Assembly: GCF_041956535.1 (NCBI RefSeq)
Contig: NW_027192203.1
Span: 1 to 64,000 of the forward strand
From: Calcarisporiella thermophila CBS 279.70
Taxonomy: Eukaryota > Calcarisporiellomycota
Direction of reading: 5' to 3'
Length of the DNA stretch: 64,000 nucleotides
Positions within the stretch are counted from its first letter, which is position 1, and every line of letters starts with the position of its first letter. Position numbers and translations under genes: made by a program. Below are positions 11,722 to 23,054 of this stretch, one piece after another. The notes beneath the pieces were generated by a model that saw nothing but the letters and a program-made list of their open reading frames with translations, ran no database searches and had not been told where the DNA came from.

Positions 11722-12476
11722 ATGATGGGTAAGATATACTTTTAAACTTACAGATATGATGGGCTAGCATATAACACTATATTATAGCGACTCTGCCTTT
11801 ATTCACTCAGTACCTTCAACACCCCACCATCGGAAATCGTACTGTGGGGGTAATATATTTTGATGGAATGTGTCTTCTTGATCTTATTGGCGCTGTGGAA
11901 ATGTTCAATGGCGCTCGATCAGTGTTTGGAAAACTCGTTTATATAGGAGAAAAAGCTGGTCAAGTTTTTAAAAGCGTTGAATCCATGAATGTTGTCAGCG
12001 ATGTTGGCTTTGATGATGCTCCTCATGTTGACGTTTTGATAATTCCCGGTGGCCCTGGTGTCCACGACGTATCCGAAAATGAAACATATCTTGCCTTCGT
12101 GAAAATGTGTAGTTCACAAGCAGAACGTGTTCTTTCGATTTGTACCGGATGCTGTATACTAGTGAAAGCAGGGTTGCTTGATGGTCTAAAGGCCACAACC
12201 AACAAGATTAGTTTCAACCAAATTCGGAGACTTGGTCCTAAGACGAAGTGGGTGGAAAAAGCTCGGTGGGTGGATGACGGAAAATTCACAACGTCGTCTG
12301 GAGTCACAGCTGGGATGGATGCAGCATTACACGTGGTGGAATCCATCACTAATAATCGTTCACTCGCAGAAGAAATAGCAAGTGTAATTGAATATGAATG
12401 GAATCAAGATCCTGATAACGATCCTTTCTCTAAGTTTATCGGGTGTATTCCTGAGGAGCTCTTAAAAAAATATTAA
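11722..12476 (+). CDS. DJ-1/PfpI superfamily protein (isonitrile-hydratase-like)
   Basis: Proposed as a 7-nt coding first exon (11722-11728, ATG ATG G) plus 11788-12476, separated by a 59-nt GTAAGA...TATAG intron, giving 231 residues. The main exon has no ATG before the conserved core, so a tiny 5' exon is needed; this one is in phase. The core shows VGVIYFDGM near residue 22, an acidic LLDLIGAVEMF helix, the nucleophile elbow SICTGCCIL with Cys at about residue 121, and GVTAGMDAAL near 200. These match class-I glutaminase-fold DJ-1/PfpI proteins, and the AGLLDG and GVTAGMD segments resemble isocyanide hydratases and ThiJ-like enzymes. Family members hydrate isonitriles, act on glyoxals or bind metabolites; the true substrate is open. 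Confidence 0.75.
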
Positions 12477-13628
12477 CATTAAATAGAGTTTTTATATATT
12501 AACAGGTGTAATTTCGGAAACTCTTTGATTGAAATATAATCTGATCCAATCTTTGCGATTAATAATCTCAGCAAACTTCTTTTAGAAACAATATGAAATG
12601 ATGAATCAAATAGAAAGTAGCAGTAGAATCTGCCACAATATTTTCCATATATGCCAGGAGTTTAGATCTATAGTAGATTTGAAAAAATTGTGAGAATTTT
12701 TCTACGCGGCGATTGATATGAAAAACACGTTTAAATCCCTGAATTGCCGACTTGACCAATGGGGAGCTTATTCTACAATCATCATGTCTACCAAAATGCA
12801 AGTGTTATATACTTTATGCTAGAAGTCATTACTCCACTAGCCCTATAATACGTTGGAAAACTAAATAAGTATGGATATATGAATTTATATGTTTATAATT
12901 AGACTCCATCTATCGGGGTTTTACTGCATCCTTATATCATGGGATTCTGAAAGTGGAGGTCGTGACACGTGCATCTCTATTCAATAAGAATTGCTCTGCA
13001 TGTGAGCAGGGATCTAACCTGTCATCTTCACTTGTCGATGGCTAATAAGGCATTTTTTTAGGTGCTTCTTATACAAGCAATTCATCTTGCAACTCGCTTT
13101 ATTATTCTATATATTTGATAGTCTCATTCTACCCCAAAGAGCTTTGCGTGGGATTGGTACAGTTGTACTTACTCCATATCACATACTACAGGTACAACTA
13201 TTCTGTTAAGATTTTTCTAATATAGAACAAAACAATAAACAATAACTCTTCATAATTTAACCATTTCTTTTAGTATTTTATCAGGTGTTTCTATTGTATA
13301 GAGCATGTGTGGGAATTAAATGGTTTGAAAATTCTTTCTAATGCAAGGGAATTTCGCACGTTCTCTTGCTGCATGGCGCGGGAGAATTGGAAAAAAACAA
13401 TTTAAGCAAGGATTGAAATAACAATGATGTAGAAGTTCAAACGATACATACACAAAAGCCATGCCTCAATTTAATATTCAGATCAATACACGCCACAATC
13501 ATGCGGGCATTTCACGACTTTGGAATTTGGAGATGTGGAAGTTCCCGCAACGCTTTCATTAAAACTATAAAGGAGCTACCTGAGTGACATTGACAGCAAT
13601 CACAATATTTCAACTGAGATTGATACAA
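12477..13628. other. Intergenic AT-rich region
   Basis: About 1.15 kb upstream of the HAK transporter. No supported gene on either strand, and no repeat beyond short AT tracts. Confidence 0.5.
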
Positions 13629-16380
13629 ATGGTTAAACATAAAGAAGATATAGAGAAATCCAACTCTTCTGTTTCCGCCTCGCTTGCTACTCTTCGCACA
13701 GATTCTGTTTCCTGGTTGAAATCAGCGGATCCGAAGGTGAAGCAAACTTTTCGAGGCTGGACTCTTCTCTTTCTTGCTTATCAATCCGTCGGGGTGATAT
13801 ATGGTGATATCGGCACATCCCCACTGTATGTGTACTCTTCCACCTTCAGTTCTGATCCTGCTCGCGAAGAAATATTAGGAGCGCTCAGCATGATCATTTG
13901 GACTCTTACCCTAATTGTCACCATTAAATATGTATTTTTTGTCCTGCGAGCGGACGATATTGGAGAAGGGGGAACGTTCGCTCTGTACTCGCTGCTCTCC
14001 CGTTATGTACCTTTGCTGCGTTCTTTGCAGTTGTGTTACACCTTTATTTACCGACCTATTTTCAAATAGATGAATATTGCTTGGCGCAACCCATCGAAAC
14101 TGGAAAATATCGAGTTTGCCCGTTATCCGACCAACGAAATGAAAAAAACAAATGCTAAAATACGATCCCTTATTGAGAGATCTTTTTTTATAAGAAGGTC
14201 AATTGCTGCACTCTCTCTCATTGGAGTAAGCATGGTAATCGGAGATGGTATACTAACTCCTGCTCAATCCGGTAAGTGCTGTTTTATTATTATTCTATTC
14301 ATTGGCTTTGTACAAATCTATGTGAATTCTTATGATGATTCAAAACATTATGTAGTTCTCGGTGCTGTACAAGGTCTAAAAATAAGTTTTCCCAACATAA
14401 GTCAATCCGTTGTGCTTGGCGTTGCCGTGGTTATCCTGATATTGCTTTTCCTAATTCAACCTTTTGGAACCAGCAAAATTGCGGTGTTTTTCGCCCCTGT
14501 TGTGATCCTATGGCTCATCTTGAATTTCTGCGTTGGTATATACAATCTTGTCATCTACGACTATACTGTCTTACAGGCATTCTCCCCATACTGGTGCTAC
14601 GTATGGTTTTCGCGTAATCCAACTGAAGGATGGATAAACATGGGTGGAATACTACTATCATTCACTGGCGTAGAAGCGCTCTTCGCTGACTTGGTAGTGT
14701 TTCATCATATTATCAATTCTCCTCCCTCCCCTCTCCCCCCCCAAAAAAGAAAAAAACCAATTACGTTTTCTATTAAATTAGGGTCATTTTTCCCAGCTCG
14801 CTATTCAGATATCTTGGACTTGTTTCGCCTGTCCTTGTCTTCTCCTAGCTTATATCGGTCAGGCTGCTTATATATCAATAAACCCTTCTGCCTATGCTAA
14901 TCCTTTCTTTGCCTCATTGCCGTCTGGGGTAGATATATTAGGTCTAATACTATTATTTGATTACATGATACTAACTTCATATATTAGCTCTTTTGGCCCT
15001 CTTTTGTCATCGCTACTCTAGCAACTATCGTGGCCTCGCAAGCAATGATAACTGGATGCTTTTCAATTGTCAATCAAGCTATCGCGCTTTCCAATCTTCC
15101 TGGCCTAAAGGTTGTTCATACTTCAAAGAAATTCCATGGCCAGATATATATTCCAGTAGTAAATTGGTTACTTATGATTGGAACAGGTAAGTACCTATAA
15201 TAGCCTCATTTCTGTTGATTAGTAGGGAAAAAAACCTATGAAAATATTTAATGTCAATTCTATCTTATTAACAAATAGTGGCAGTTACATTGGCATTTAA
15301 CAACACTACATCACTTGGTATTTCGATTAAATTGATTGGTTTCAGTAGGGTATTGTATTTAGTTGCTTTTTATTGGAATAATATAGGAAATGCATATGGT
15401 GCTTGCGTCGCATTTGTTACTCTTATTACCACAATTCTTGTCACCATTGTCTCTTTGGTAGTGTGGAGATGGAATATCGTGTTTTCGACCGCATTTTTCT
15501 TTGTATTCGGGTTGATAGAGGGCGCATATCTTTCTGCTACACTCTTTAAGATTCCTCAAGGAGCCTGGTTCACCATAGCATTAGCCGCTATTATATCTTC
15601 CATTATGTTCATTTGGAATTGGGGCAAGACCCTACAATGGCGATATGAGGAAAAGAAATCAACTACCATGACGGCCCTTTTAAGCGTTTTACTTGATGCC
15701 AATCGCCTCGATTTTGCCAATACAAACAAATCAATCTCTCGATTAGGGGGTCTAGCAGTTGTATTTGATCCTTCGGGGTTCAATGTCCCGCTAGTATTTA
15801 ATCACTTCATTAGCAATTTTAATGCCGTACATGAAGTGGTTATATTTCTTCACTATCGGCACCTCTCAGTCCCCACTGTATGAGTGTATTCTCCCTTTTC
15901 CAAAGAGATTGGGTAATTCCTTGATACTCATTTTCTTTATTTTTATATACATAGGTTCCCCCTAGCGAACGAATCCTAGTATTTGCAACCGAAATATCCC
16001 ATTTCTATCGAGTAATTGTCCGCCTCGGCTACAATGATTCCCTCTATGATGAAGATGATCCAGCTACACTAATCGTGGAGCGTCTCACGCAAGCAATCCA
16101 ACTCGACAAGGGCAAATTTCGCCGGTATCCTATTGATGCTGGTGTAAACCCTATGCAACAAGGAGGAGAAGTGAATGCGATTATCTGTGCCAAGAATAAA
16201 CATGTCACCTATGTTCTGGGAATGACCGAGTTTGTTCCTGCTCCCGACTCGAATATTCTCAAAAGAGCACTACTTAACGTCTTCAACTTTCTGCGGAAAA
16301 ACGCTCATTCCAACAAAAGAATCACTTACGGAATTCCAAATAACCAGTTGGTACAGGTAGGGATGATCCACGAGTTATAA
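13629..16380 (+). CDS. HAK/KUP-family high-affinity potassium transporter
   Basis: Eight exons (13629-14006, 14070-14271, 14356-14693, 14782-14928, 14988-15186, 15279-15317, 15387-15877, 15955-16380) with introns of 59-92 nt give 739 residues, normal for fungal HAK1. The first TM region carries [17 protein letters not shown], the potassium-binding signature. Later hallmarks are [52 protein letters not shown] and NNTTSLGNAYG. About twelve TM segments are followed by a cytosolic tail with [10 protein letters not shown]. Family knowledge: a plasma-membrane K+ (and Cs+/Na+-sensitive) symporter induced by potassium starvation. One exon is only 39 nt, but all junctions keep phase. Start: the ATG at 13629 is the first ATG in frame. 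Confidence 0.93.
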
Positions 16381-16877
16381 CACGGGCATTCTATTAATGC
16401 CCAGATCATAATAATCCTAATTTCTATATTTATAAATTTCTATTCATCCTATTAAGAAATACTGGCATTATTTAAGTAAATTGCACGATTTTTATTTTGA
16501 ACGATAGATAGTTTGTCTATATTTTATTCTATCTTTTATATTTTTCCGCAAATATCTTCATATATAACATTTATTTATTTTAAACATATATATTCTTATA
16601 AGCTTATTGTAATATTTTTCCTAACTTCAAGTCCGAATATGCTCTCCTCAAACATATGATTTGCCCCGAGTGAGTTACTGCATTTTATTGCACTTATATG
16701 CCATAACACTTTTAAATAAAACCCAATTAAAAGCTCCAGGGGGGACAAAACTAAGGGATATACATCAGACTATTCTTAAAAATAAATATATTACAATTTT
16801 TGTAATTATTTTATTGATGTTTTTTGTACACGAGAATAATCAGAAGACCTTTCTATTCACACCCCGAAGTCGAAACA
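16381..16877. other. Convergent intergenic region
   Basis: About 500 bp of very AT-rich DNA between the 3' ends of the HAK and PPR genes. It should hold both 3' UTRs and poly(A) signals; nothing more specific is seen. Confidence 0.5.
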
Positions 16878-18662
16878 CTATATTGATGCACTTGTAGAGT
16901 ATTTCAATTTATCATTCGAGACAGCTACAGATTGTAGGGGCGATGCAATTGATATATCCTGCTTTTCACCCGGTGCCTCAAGGTATTTCCCACTTTCCCC
17001 ATTTACTTCTTCCCAACTATTTTCGCTATCTGCATTATCTATCTCAATCCCAAGAGCCTTTATCAATTTACGAAGCCCGCTGGCCTTTGGAGTAATTTTG
17101 GCCCGATTTAATTCCGAAATCCAATATACAGCAGCGTCGCGCCGTTTTCTCCGCATCTCTGCTACTGCTAAATAGTAAAATGCTCGCTCGTTGGGATGCA
17201 CTCCCATTCGCTGCAGCCGTCGCATTGCCTGCGCCGCAGCCTCCACTTTCCCGGCGCGCGTTAAGCCACGCACCAGGATGTTTAGGGTAGAGGGTATGGG
17301 TTTGTTTCCGCGAGCCAACATCTCCTTAAACATGCTCTCGGCATCATCCTCGCGACCAGCCTGGAAATATGCATCCATAAACATGTTGTACGTAATCGTA
17401 GAAGGTACTGTGGAGTCAGAAACCTCATCGAACATCGATCGTGCATGATCGAGATCCCCTGCACGCAGAGAAGCATGAACCAAGGCGCCTATAGTCGTTG
17501 GGCTAGGTCGGACTCCTTGACACTGCATGCGTTCCATCAAGGAAAGCGCTTCTCCGAATTTTCCAGCACGCAAATTCCCATGCATCAAAATTGTATAAGT
17601 GAACACATCGGGACGTATACGCTCTTTTTCCATGGCATCCAATAACTGACATGCCTTGTAGATATCTCCTCGTCGCACTAACCCTGAAATAATTGTGTTG
17701 TATGTTGATGTGTCGGGCGTTATCTTTCGACGTCGCATCTCTTCAAACACTTCGGGTAGCTCCACCCTTCCATCTTTAAGCAGAGAAAGTAATAGGATAT
17801 TGTAGGCATTGGAAGAGAGCACAACTCCCTGCGCTGAGAATGAATGGTAGAGCTCGAGGAGCTGTGTTGTTTCGCCTTGCTTTGCAAGCCCGTCGAGGAT
17901 GATAGTGGTGGTGGCTGGTGTGGGCGGAATCTTATCGGCACGCATTAGATCCAACACCTTTTCCACGCCGGCTTTGTCACCCTGGCGTGCATACCATTTG
18001 AGCAGGGTATTATATGTTGGAGAGGTCGTGCGTATACCTTTGGCTTTCATCTGCTCAAGCCGCTTGAACGCAATCGAAATGGAATCATTCCGGACATGAC
18101 AGTGAATTAATGTATTCCATGTGAGTGTGTCGGGCTGCACACCACGTGATTGCATCTCACGCAGAAGTTTTTCTGCGGAAGATGCATCACGTTTGCGTGC
18201 ATATCCATTCATCAATGAGTTCCATGTATAAATATCAGGTTCCACCCCGCGCAAACTCATCTCTCTCACTATTTTATACGCTGAACACACATATCCACGA
18301 CGACTCATACGATGGATCAGTTTGTTGCAATAGAGAAGCGAGGGTTGCGGCCGAGAAAGTTCCTCGCGTACGAGATTTATGAGTTGGAATTCTTCATTAG
18401 TCGAGCGATGTGCTATCGAATCTTTTCTGTGATGTTCCGAATTGACGGCTGAATTTTCCCGTGCCACTGTAGAATTGCGGCGTTTGACATCTGATGAAGT
18501 GTTAGAAGGGCGAATATGAGGGGAATGAAGAGAATGGAGAATGCGAGGTGCCAAAAGGCAAGGGGGAGGTAAGGAAGAGACCGATCGACCCTTATATTTG
18601 TGAAAGAAGAGCCGAGCTGTACGGTGGAGAAATAGCAAATGTGTGGTCCTTTGGAACGACAT
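16878..18662 (-). CDS. Pentatricopeptide repeat protein, 12 tandem motifs
   Basis: A single-exon 594-residue protein. The first ~50 residues are rich in Arg, Ser, His and hydrophobics with no acidic residues, a mitochondrial-targeting pattern. From about residue 108 to 525 I count twelve contiguous 34-35-residue PPR motifs with almost no gaps; well-formed examples include the WNSLMNGYA, WNTLIHC and YNTIISGLVRRGD units. The C-terminal ~65 residues are acidic and unrelated to PPRs. Family knowledge: such arrays bind single-stranded organellar RNA, about one base per motif, to stabilise, process or promote translation of a transcript. Regular contiguous P-class spacing is striking, since fungal PPRs are usually degenerate. 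Base-specifying positions 5/35 are N/D (predicting U) in motifs 1, 2, 6 and 7. Confidence 0.9.
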   Translation of the reverse strand: MSFQRTTHLLFLHRTARLFFHKYKGRSVSSLPPPCLLAPRILHSLHSPHIRPSNTSSDVKRRNSTVARENSAVNSEHHRKDSIAHRSTNEEFQLINLVREELSRPQPSLLYCNKLIHRMSRRGYVCSAYKIVREMSLRGVEPDIYTWNSLMNGYARKRDASSAEKLLREMQSRGVQPDTLTWNTLIHCHVRNDSISIAFKRLEQMKAKGIRTTSPTYNTLLKWYARQGDKAGVEKVLDLMRADKIPPTPATTTIILDGLAKQGETTQLLELYHSFSAQGVVLSSNAYNILLLSLLKDGRVELPEVFEEMRRRKITPDTSTYNTIISGLVRRGDIYKACQLLDAMEKERIRPDVFTYTILMHGNLRAGKFGEALSLMERMQCQGVRPSPTTIGALVHASLRAGDLDHARSMFDEVSDSTVPSTITYNMFMDAYFQAGREDDAESMFKEMLARGNKPIPSTLNILVRGLTRAGKVEAAAQAMRRLQRMGVHPNERAFYYLAVAEMRRKRRDAAVYWISELNRAKITPKASGLRKLIKALGIEIDNADSENSWEEVNGESGKYLEAPGEKQDISIASPLQSVAVSNDKLKYSTSASI

Positions 18663-18863
18663 TTTTCTCCCCCCAACATCTCCTCGTTGCTAGATCTTTG
18701 TCAGGTTATGAGCAGATTTTGTTATAGTATTTACGTAAATTAGGAGTGGCTAAGCCACATGTCGAATTCGCGTTAAAACGATTTTAAAAGATAATCCAAA
18801 AATGGCCAAGAAATTAAGGTATTTACAGCTAAATAGTGAACTGAGCCTACATCTTCAATTAAA

Positions 18864-19663
18864 ATGTCGAAAGAACGTGCAATTCGAAATGTAGTGTTAT
18901 TTTGTTTTCAAAGTTTAACCTAGGAATCCTTCATCTAATTGCCAAGCAATTTTGCTAGACCCTATTACGAATTCTAAATCGTGCTCGTCTCTTTTGTTTG
19001 GCCATAATACTATACAAAGGTCTCTCTCTAGGAACTAATTGCGAGATTCCATTACTACCAGTACCTTTGTAGATATTCGTTCATTAGCCCATTTTCATCT
19101 ATCCTTTTGAAAATTTCGGACATAATTTCAAATTCGAAATATACTTCTTAACTAAATAGTATGACGATGGATCCAAGTATCATGCCAGGCGATCTTCTTT
19201 TCGTTAATAATCCTTCGGAGCCCATTGACATTGGGGAGATATGTGTATTCAAGCTACCTGGACGTGATGTTCCTTTGTTGCATCGCGTTATTAAAGTGCA
19301 TACTGAGTGAGCAATTCTAGTGTTCAATACTGAGATATTGGTTAGATATTTATTGCGAGTATTTGCAGGGTTAAGACTGGCAAACAATTCATTCTCACCA
19401 AGGGCGACATGAATGTCGGTGATGACCGCGGCCTATATAATCCAGGCATGGCCTGGATTCACAGAGAGCATGTTGTTGGGAGAGTACGAGGGTGAGGTGT
19501 TACTCTAGCCTGCATTATTTATTGAAGTGCGACTCTGACTATCTTATATATTATCAGAATCATTCCATATCTCGGGTATATAGTTGTCTGGCCACACCGA
19601 TATCCACTCCTCGAGTATATTTTAGAGGGAGCAATTGGGTTGTACGTTTACTATACTTTTTAA
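18864..19663 (+). pseudogene. Degenerate tandem copy of SEC11 (signal peptidase subunit), Ser-to-Thr
   Basis: Five blocks mirror the exons of the intact neighbour: 18864-18890, 18959-19069, 19160-19306, 19369-19491 and 19558-19663. Intron positions and phases match except at the exon 2/3 junction. There the second block runs into an in-frame TAG at 19070-19072 exactly where a GT donor is expected, and no phase-2 donor is visible nearby. The following block reads SMTMDPSIMPGDLLF, so the residue aligned with the catalytic serine of SxSM is threonine. The catalytic histidine (LLHRV) and the DDRGLYNPG aspartate are kept, and the C-terminal block stays open to TAA at 19661. Inference: a decaying paralogue that cannot make full-length active Sec11, although a product starting at the ATG at 19161 is formally possible. 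Confidence 0.75.
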
Positions 19664-19824
19664 ACTCTATATATGAATACACCTATCAATTATATGGATT
19701 ATGGATTAATCGAATTTACCAAGCCACATTCATTTTTCGCATTGTGCTGGCAAGCAGAGACTTGTCGAAACCAACTAAGAAAAAGAAGACGCGACATTTA
19801 ACAAAAAACTGAATTGGAATAAAA

Positions 19825-20660
19825 ATGTTCAAAGAATTCATCGATCCGCTGAAGCGGATGAACAAACGCCAGGTCAGATATTCTAGCTCTATTCTCGCGT
19901 TTTACTATACGAATCCTAATACAGGTGTCTTCTTAATCTAGATGGCGATGCAAGTCCTCAATTTCCTTAGCGTTTTCTGCTCAGCTATCATGGTCTATAA
20001 AGGACTTTCTCTCGTTACCAATAGCGAAAGTCCTGTTGTGGTAGTTTTAAGGTAGCTCTGTCGTGGTCACCCTCACTCAGCCCCTATTTTCAGGATTTTT
20101 ACTCGTCCTAATTAATCCCCACACAATCTTTTTAAACTGGTAGTGAGAGTATGGCTCCTGCCATTCATCGTGGTGATCTTCTCTTCCTTAATAATCCCCC
20201 AACACCTATTGAGATTGGAGAAATATGCGTATTCAAGTTACCGGGTCGTGATGTTCCTATTGTCCATCGGGTTATCAAACTACATAACGAGTAATGATGC
20301 CCTAATGCCTTTTTTACACTATACTCTAACGCATTATTTTTATGAAATTTTCGCAGAGTTGAAACAGGCAAGCAATACATTCTTACCAAGGGTGACAACA
20401 ATCCGGGCGATGACCGTGGTTTATATAATCCCGGTATGACCTGGATCCACAAAGACCACATTGTTGGGAGAGTGCGAGGGTAAAGACTTTGAATGCAAAC
20501 TGTTGATTGAAATACACTATACTAACTCTATTTTCATTTCGTTTTGATTAGATTCCTTCCGTTTGTCGGGATGGTCACTATCTGGTTACATGACTACCCA
20601 TATTTCAAATACATATTCTTAGGAGTGCCTGCATTGCTCGTCTTATTCCAACGTGAATAA
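19825..20660 (+). CDS. SEC11: Signal peptidase complex catalytic subunit Sec11
   Basis: Five exons (19825-19872, 19942-20051, 20144-20290, 20357-20479, 20552-20660), all in phase, give 178 residues, the usual Sec11 length. Residues 17-45 form the signal-anchor segment. [16 protein letters not shown] holds the nucleophile Ser55; PIVHRV gives His94; [17 protein letters not shown] gives the catalytic Asp at about 121. Family knowledge: Sec11 is the ER serine protease of the Ser-His-Asp type that removes signal peptides from translocating precursors, working with Spc1-3. The protein ends in a C-terminal hydrophobic helix and FQRE. It lies 161 bp after the degenerate copy, so the pair arose by tandem duplication. 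This copy retains all catalytic residues and should supply the essential function. Confidence 0.92.
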
Positions 20661-20819
20661 TATAATAAATAGAGAGGTGCAATTATAACTGCGGGTATAT
20701 TCCTTAGCATACTTTAGCTGAGCTAAACACAACCTTATCTAAAAAAACAATTATCGCCTAAACGCACTTCAAAATTGATGTGATTAAATAGACCAATATT
20801 GGCAAGGAATACTCTTAAT

Positions 20820-22196
20820 CTAAAATCGGATGTAAAGTGCGGTCAAATCAAATACATTCCGCACCGAGCGCATGGAAAATAAAGTAAACAAGCTAAGAAG
20901 CAACGTTAGCACTAATCTTCGTCGTCCATATTGAAGTAGACTAGTAGAATGTTTCGGCAATAGGAGCTCTCCTTTGATAACTTCACCGGGGGCTATCTGC
21001 AATCTGAAATCAAAGTGTCCCTTACTTCCCCGGTGAAGCTCCCTGGAAAATACTCTATGGAAATACCACCTTAACCAGCGGAATTGAAGCGTACGAATTA
21101 AGCTGAGTGAGGAGCACTTAGCCACAAGTCGAATATAAACGAAAAAGGCCGAGAGGAAAAGGCGATGGAATCGACTCGTTTGAGGGAGATCGAGTGCATC
21201 CGAAAGAGAATTGCCAAGCATTCGCCTCGCTTGGGCCTTGTGGAATGCGACAGAAAAATAAAATGGAGGTTTACCGGCCGCAGCCTCAAGTATACCATGA
21301 GCAAACTTGATTCCAAGCGGTGAAGGATCCATCATATGCACTGCGATAGAATGTAGCCAGATGTCTGCGGTAGTAGGGCTATAGAGAGGATCGAGCTCAG
21401 GATCTACTCCTACCAGATAGCCAACGTATCGCCACACAGCAATAAAGTCGCACTTATCTTGCGGTGAGAGTTCAATACCCATCCCGCGCAGCCCTTGAAG
21501 AAGCCCGCTCGAAAAAGCTAGTAGGGTTGCGACATTTTCTTCTTGGTTGATAGGGATGATCTCGGGGGTCACGTTTATATTGCTTTCCGCATTCTTCAAC
21601 AGCCTGACTCGAACCTGCGCGTGAAGGAGTCGTACCCTCACTGTAGAGCGCCATCCAATACCGCTGACTGGTTTCATTCCTTCAGTCTCCATACAGTCTA
21701 GGACGAATTTGGCCGTCTCGATTAGACGACGATAGACCGTTCGCGGGTGCGAGAGATATCCAGTCTGGGCGAGAATCTGAGTCACCTGTGGGGAAGCAAA
21801 CCCTCCAGCTAGAGAAAAATGCAGTAAGCCCATGAGCATAGGAGCTGAATATTGCCAGAACACGCGTTGACCCCTCTCGATCTGATCCCAATCTACCCAG
21901 GAGGGAATAGTTATCAGCTCTCGATGCAGTTTATATGTAGGCGAGTCTTTCGTCCCCCTTTTCGCCTCTAACCAGTCTTCCATTCGTCTCAATGCATCTT
22001 CTCCCAATTTCACGCCGAGTTCACGCACTGTCGCGTCAGCGAGATCGTCGCCACGATATTGCAATGGCTCAAGATCAACTGGTTTAAGATGTTGTGATGT
22101 CCACTGGAACTGGACGTCACAATGTGTGACAATATCCCCAGGTTGAATGTCAGGAATGCGCTCGCGCGCTGGCCATACTTTTGGAGCATTTGCCAT
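20820..22196 (-). CDS. ER-bound oxygenase MpaB/rubber-oxygenase-like (DUF2236) protein
   Basis: A single-exon 458-residue protein. The central region (about residues 100-330) has DUF2236 features: a hydrophobic APMLMGLLHFSLAGGFASP helix, HPRTVYRRLIETAKF, an RVRLLHAQVR segment and DKCDFIAVWRYVGYLVGVDPEL. Family knowledge: DUF2236 proteins include latex-clearing protein and fungal MpaB-type oxygenases, haem or metal proteins that cleave C=C bonds of isoprenoid chains. The C-terminal ~35 residues are hydrophobic (RRLVLTLLLSLFTLFSM) and could anchor the protein in a membrane. Substrate is unknown; related fungal genes are common as orphans and are not limited to meroterpenoid clusters. No biosynthetic neighbours are present here. 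Confidence 0.8.
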   Translation of the reverse strand: MANAPKVWPARERIPDIQPGDIVTHCDVQFQWTSQHLKPVDLEPLQYRGDDLADATVRELGVKLGEDALRRMEDWLEAKRGTKDSPTYKLHRELITIPSWVDWDQIERGQRVFWQYSAPMLMGLLHFSLAGGFASPQVTQILAQTGYLSHPRTVYRRLIETAKFVLDCMETEGMKPVSGIGWRSTVRVRLLHAQVRVRLLKNAESNINVTPEIIPINQEENVATLLAFSSGLLQGLRGMGIELSPQDKCDFIAVWRYVGYLVGVDPELDPLYSPTTADIWLHSIAVHMMDPSPLGIKFAHGILEAAAGKPPFYFSVAFHKAQARRMLGNSLSDALDLPQTSRFHRLFLSAFFVYIRLVAKCSSLSLIRTLQFRWLRWYFHRVFSRELHRGSKGHFDFRLQIAPGEVIKGELLLPKHSTSLLQYGRRRLVLTLLLSLFTLFSMRSVRNVFDLTALYIRF

Positions 22197-23054
22197 AGCG
22201 AACGATGGAGATGTATACAGAAAGGAACGTGCAGAGTACGAGGGGAAAAGAAAGCGTAAGTGGAGGTAATTTGCAGATAGACGAGCTGTATCAAATACTG
22301 AAAAAAGGGATGTTTTTTTCTTAACGGCTCACCTCAAACAGGCTCGATAAGTATTCAAAGTCCAAAATATGGAAATTAAGGAAGAATTAGTTACCATATT
22401 TAATAGAGATGGATGTTTCACATGATCATCCAATCAGCCTTAGTAGAGTTAATGATGTGCAGAGAGCTACTTCTGTGGGGAGATAGGACGGGCATTTTCT
22501 TCATGTGCTGATAACTCTATATTTGCATGAAGCTCAAGCTCATGACTGATACTAATAGGTTTTGCATGAGTGGGCTGATGACGCTTCCTTTTCCCGCTCC
22601 AAGCGATGGGTGATTGTGCGCACACATGAAAAAGAGCAAAGAGGTGCTGTAAAAAGGGGGAAAAATGACAATAAAAAGTTCTAATAATTATTAGAAAAAC
22701 AAAATGAATAAGAAAAAATTGATTAAAACACATCACAAAAAAAAAGAGAAGAGATAAGAAAAGGGGATCGATAGCAAAAAGGAGACACGATAAATGGATT
22801 GATAAAAAGAAAGAGAAATCCTGAACAAGAAAAATAGGGGAGGGAAAACGAGAGGAGAAAAGCGAAATATATATATTGATATATATATAAAGAAGCATTA
22901 ATTAAGAGGAAAAGAACACTTCGGTTTCACAAAACTTCACACAAAAAGAGACTAGAAATATCTTCAAAACAAATTAAAATAAAAAGAGGAATAATAGAAC
23001 ATGGCGGAGGAAACAGAGGGATAGAGATAGAGAGGGAGACGGAAAGGAAGATAA
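22197..23054. other. Intergenic region
   Basis: About 860 bp between the DUF2236 gene start and the RhoGAP stop. Long purine-rich tracts around 22660-22900 produce spurious minus-strand frames. No gene or RNA recognised. Confidence 0.5.
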
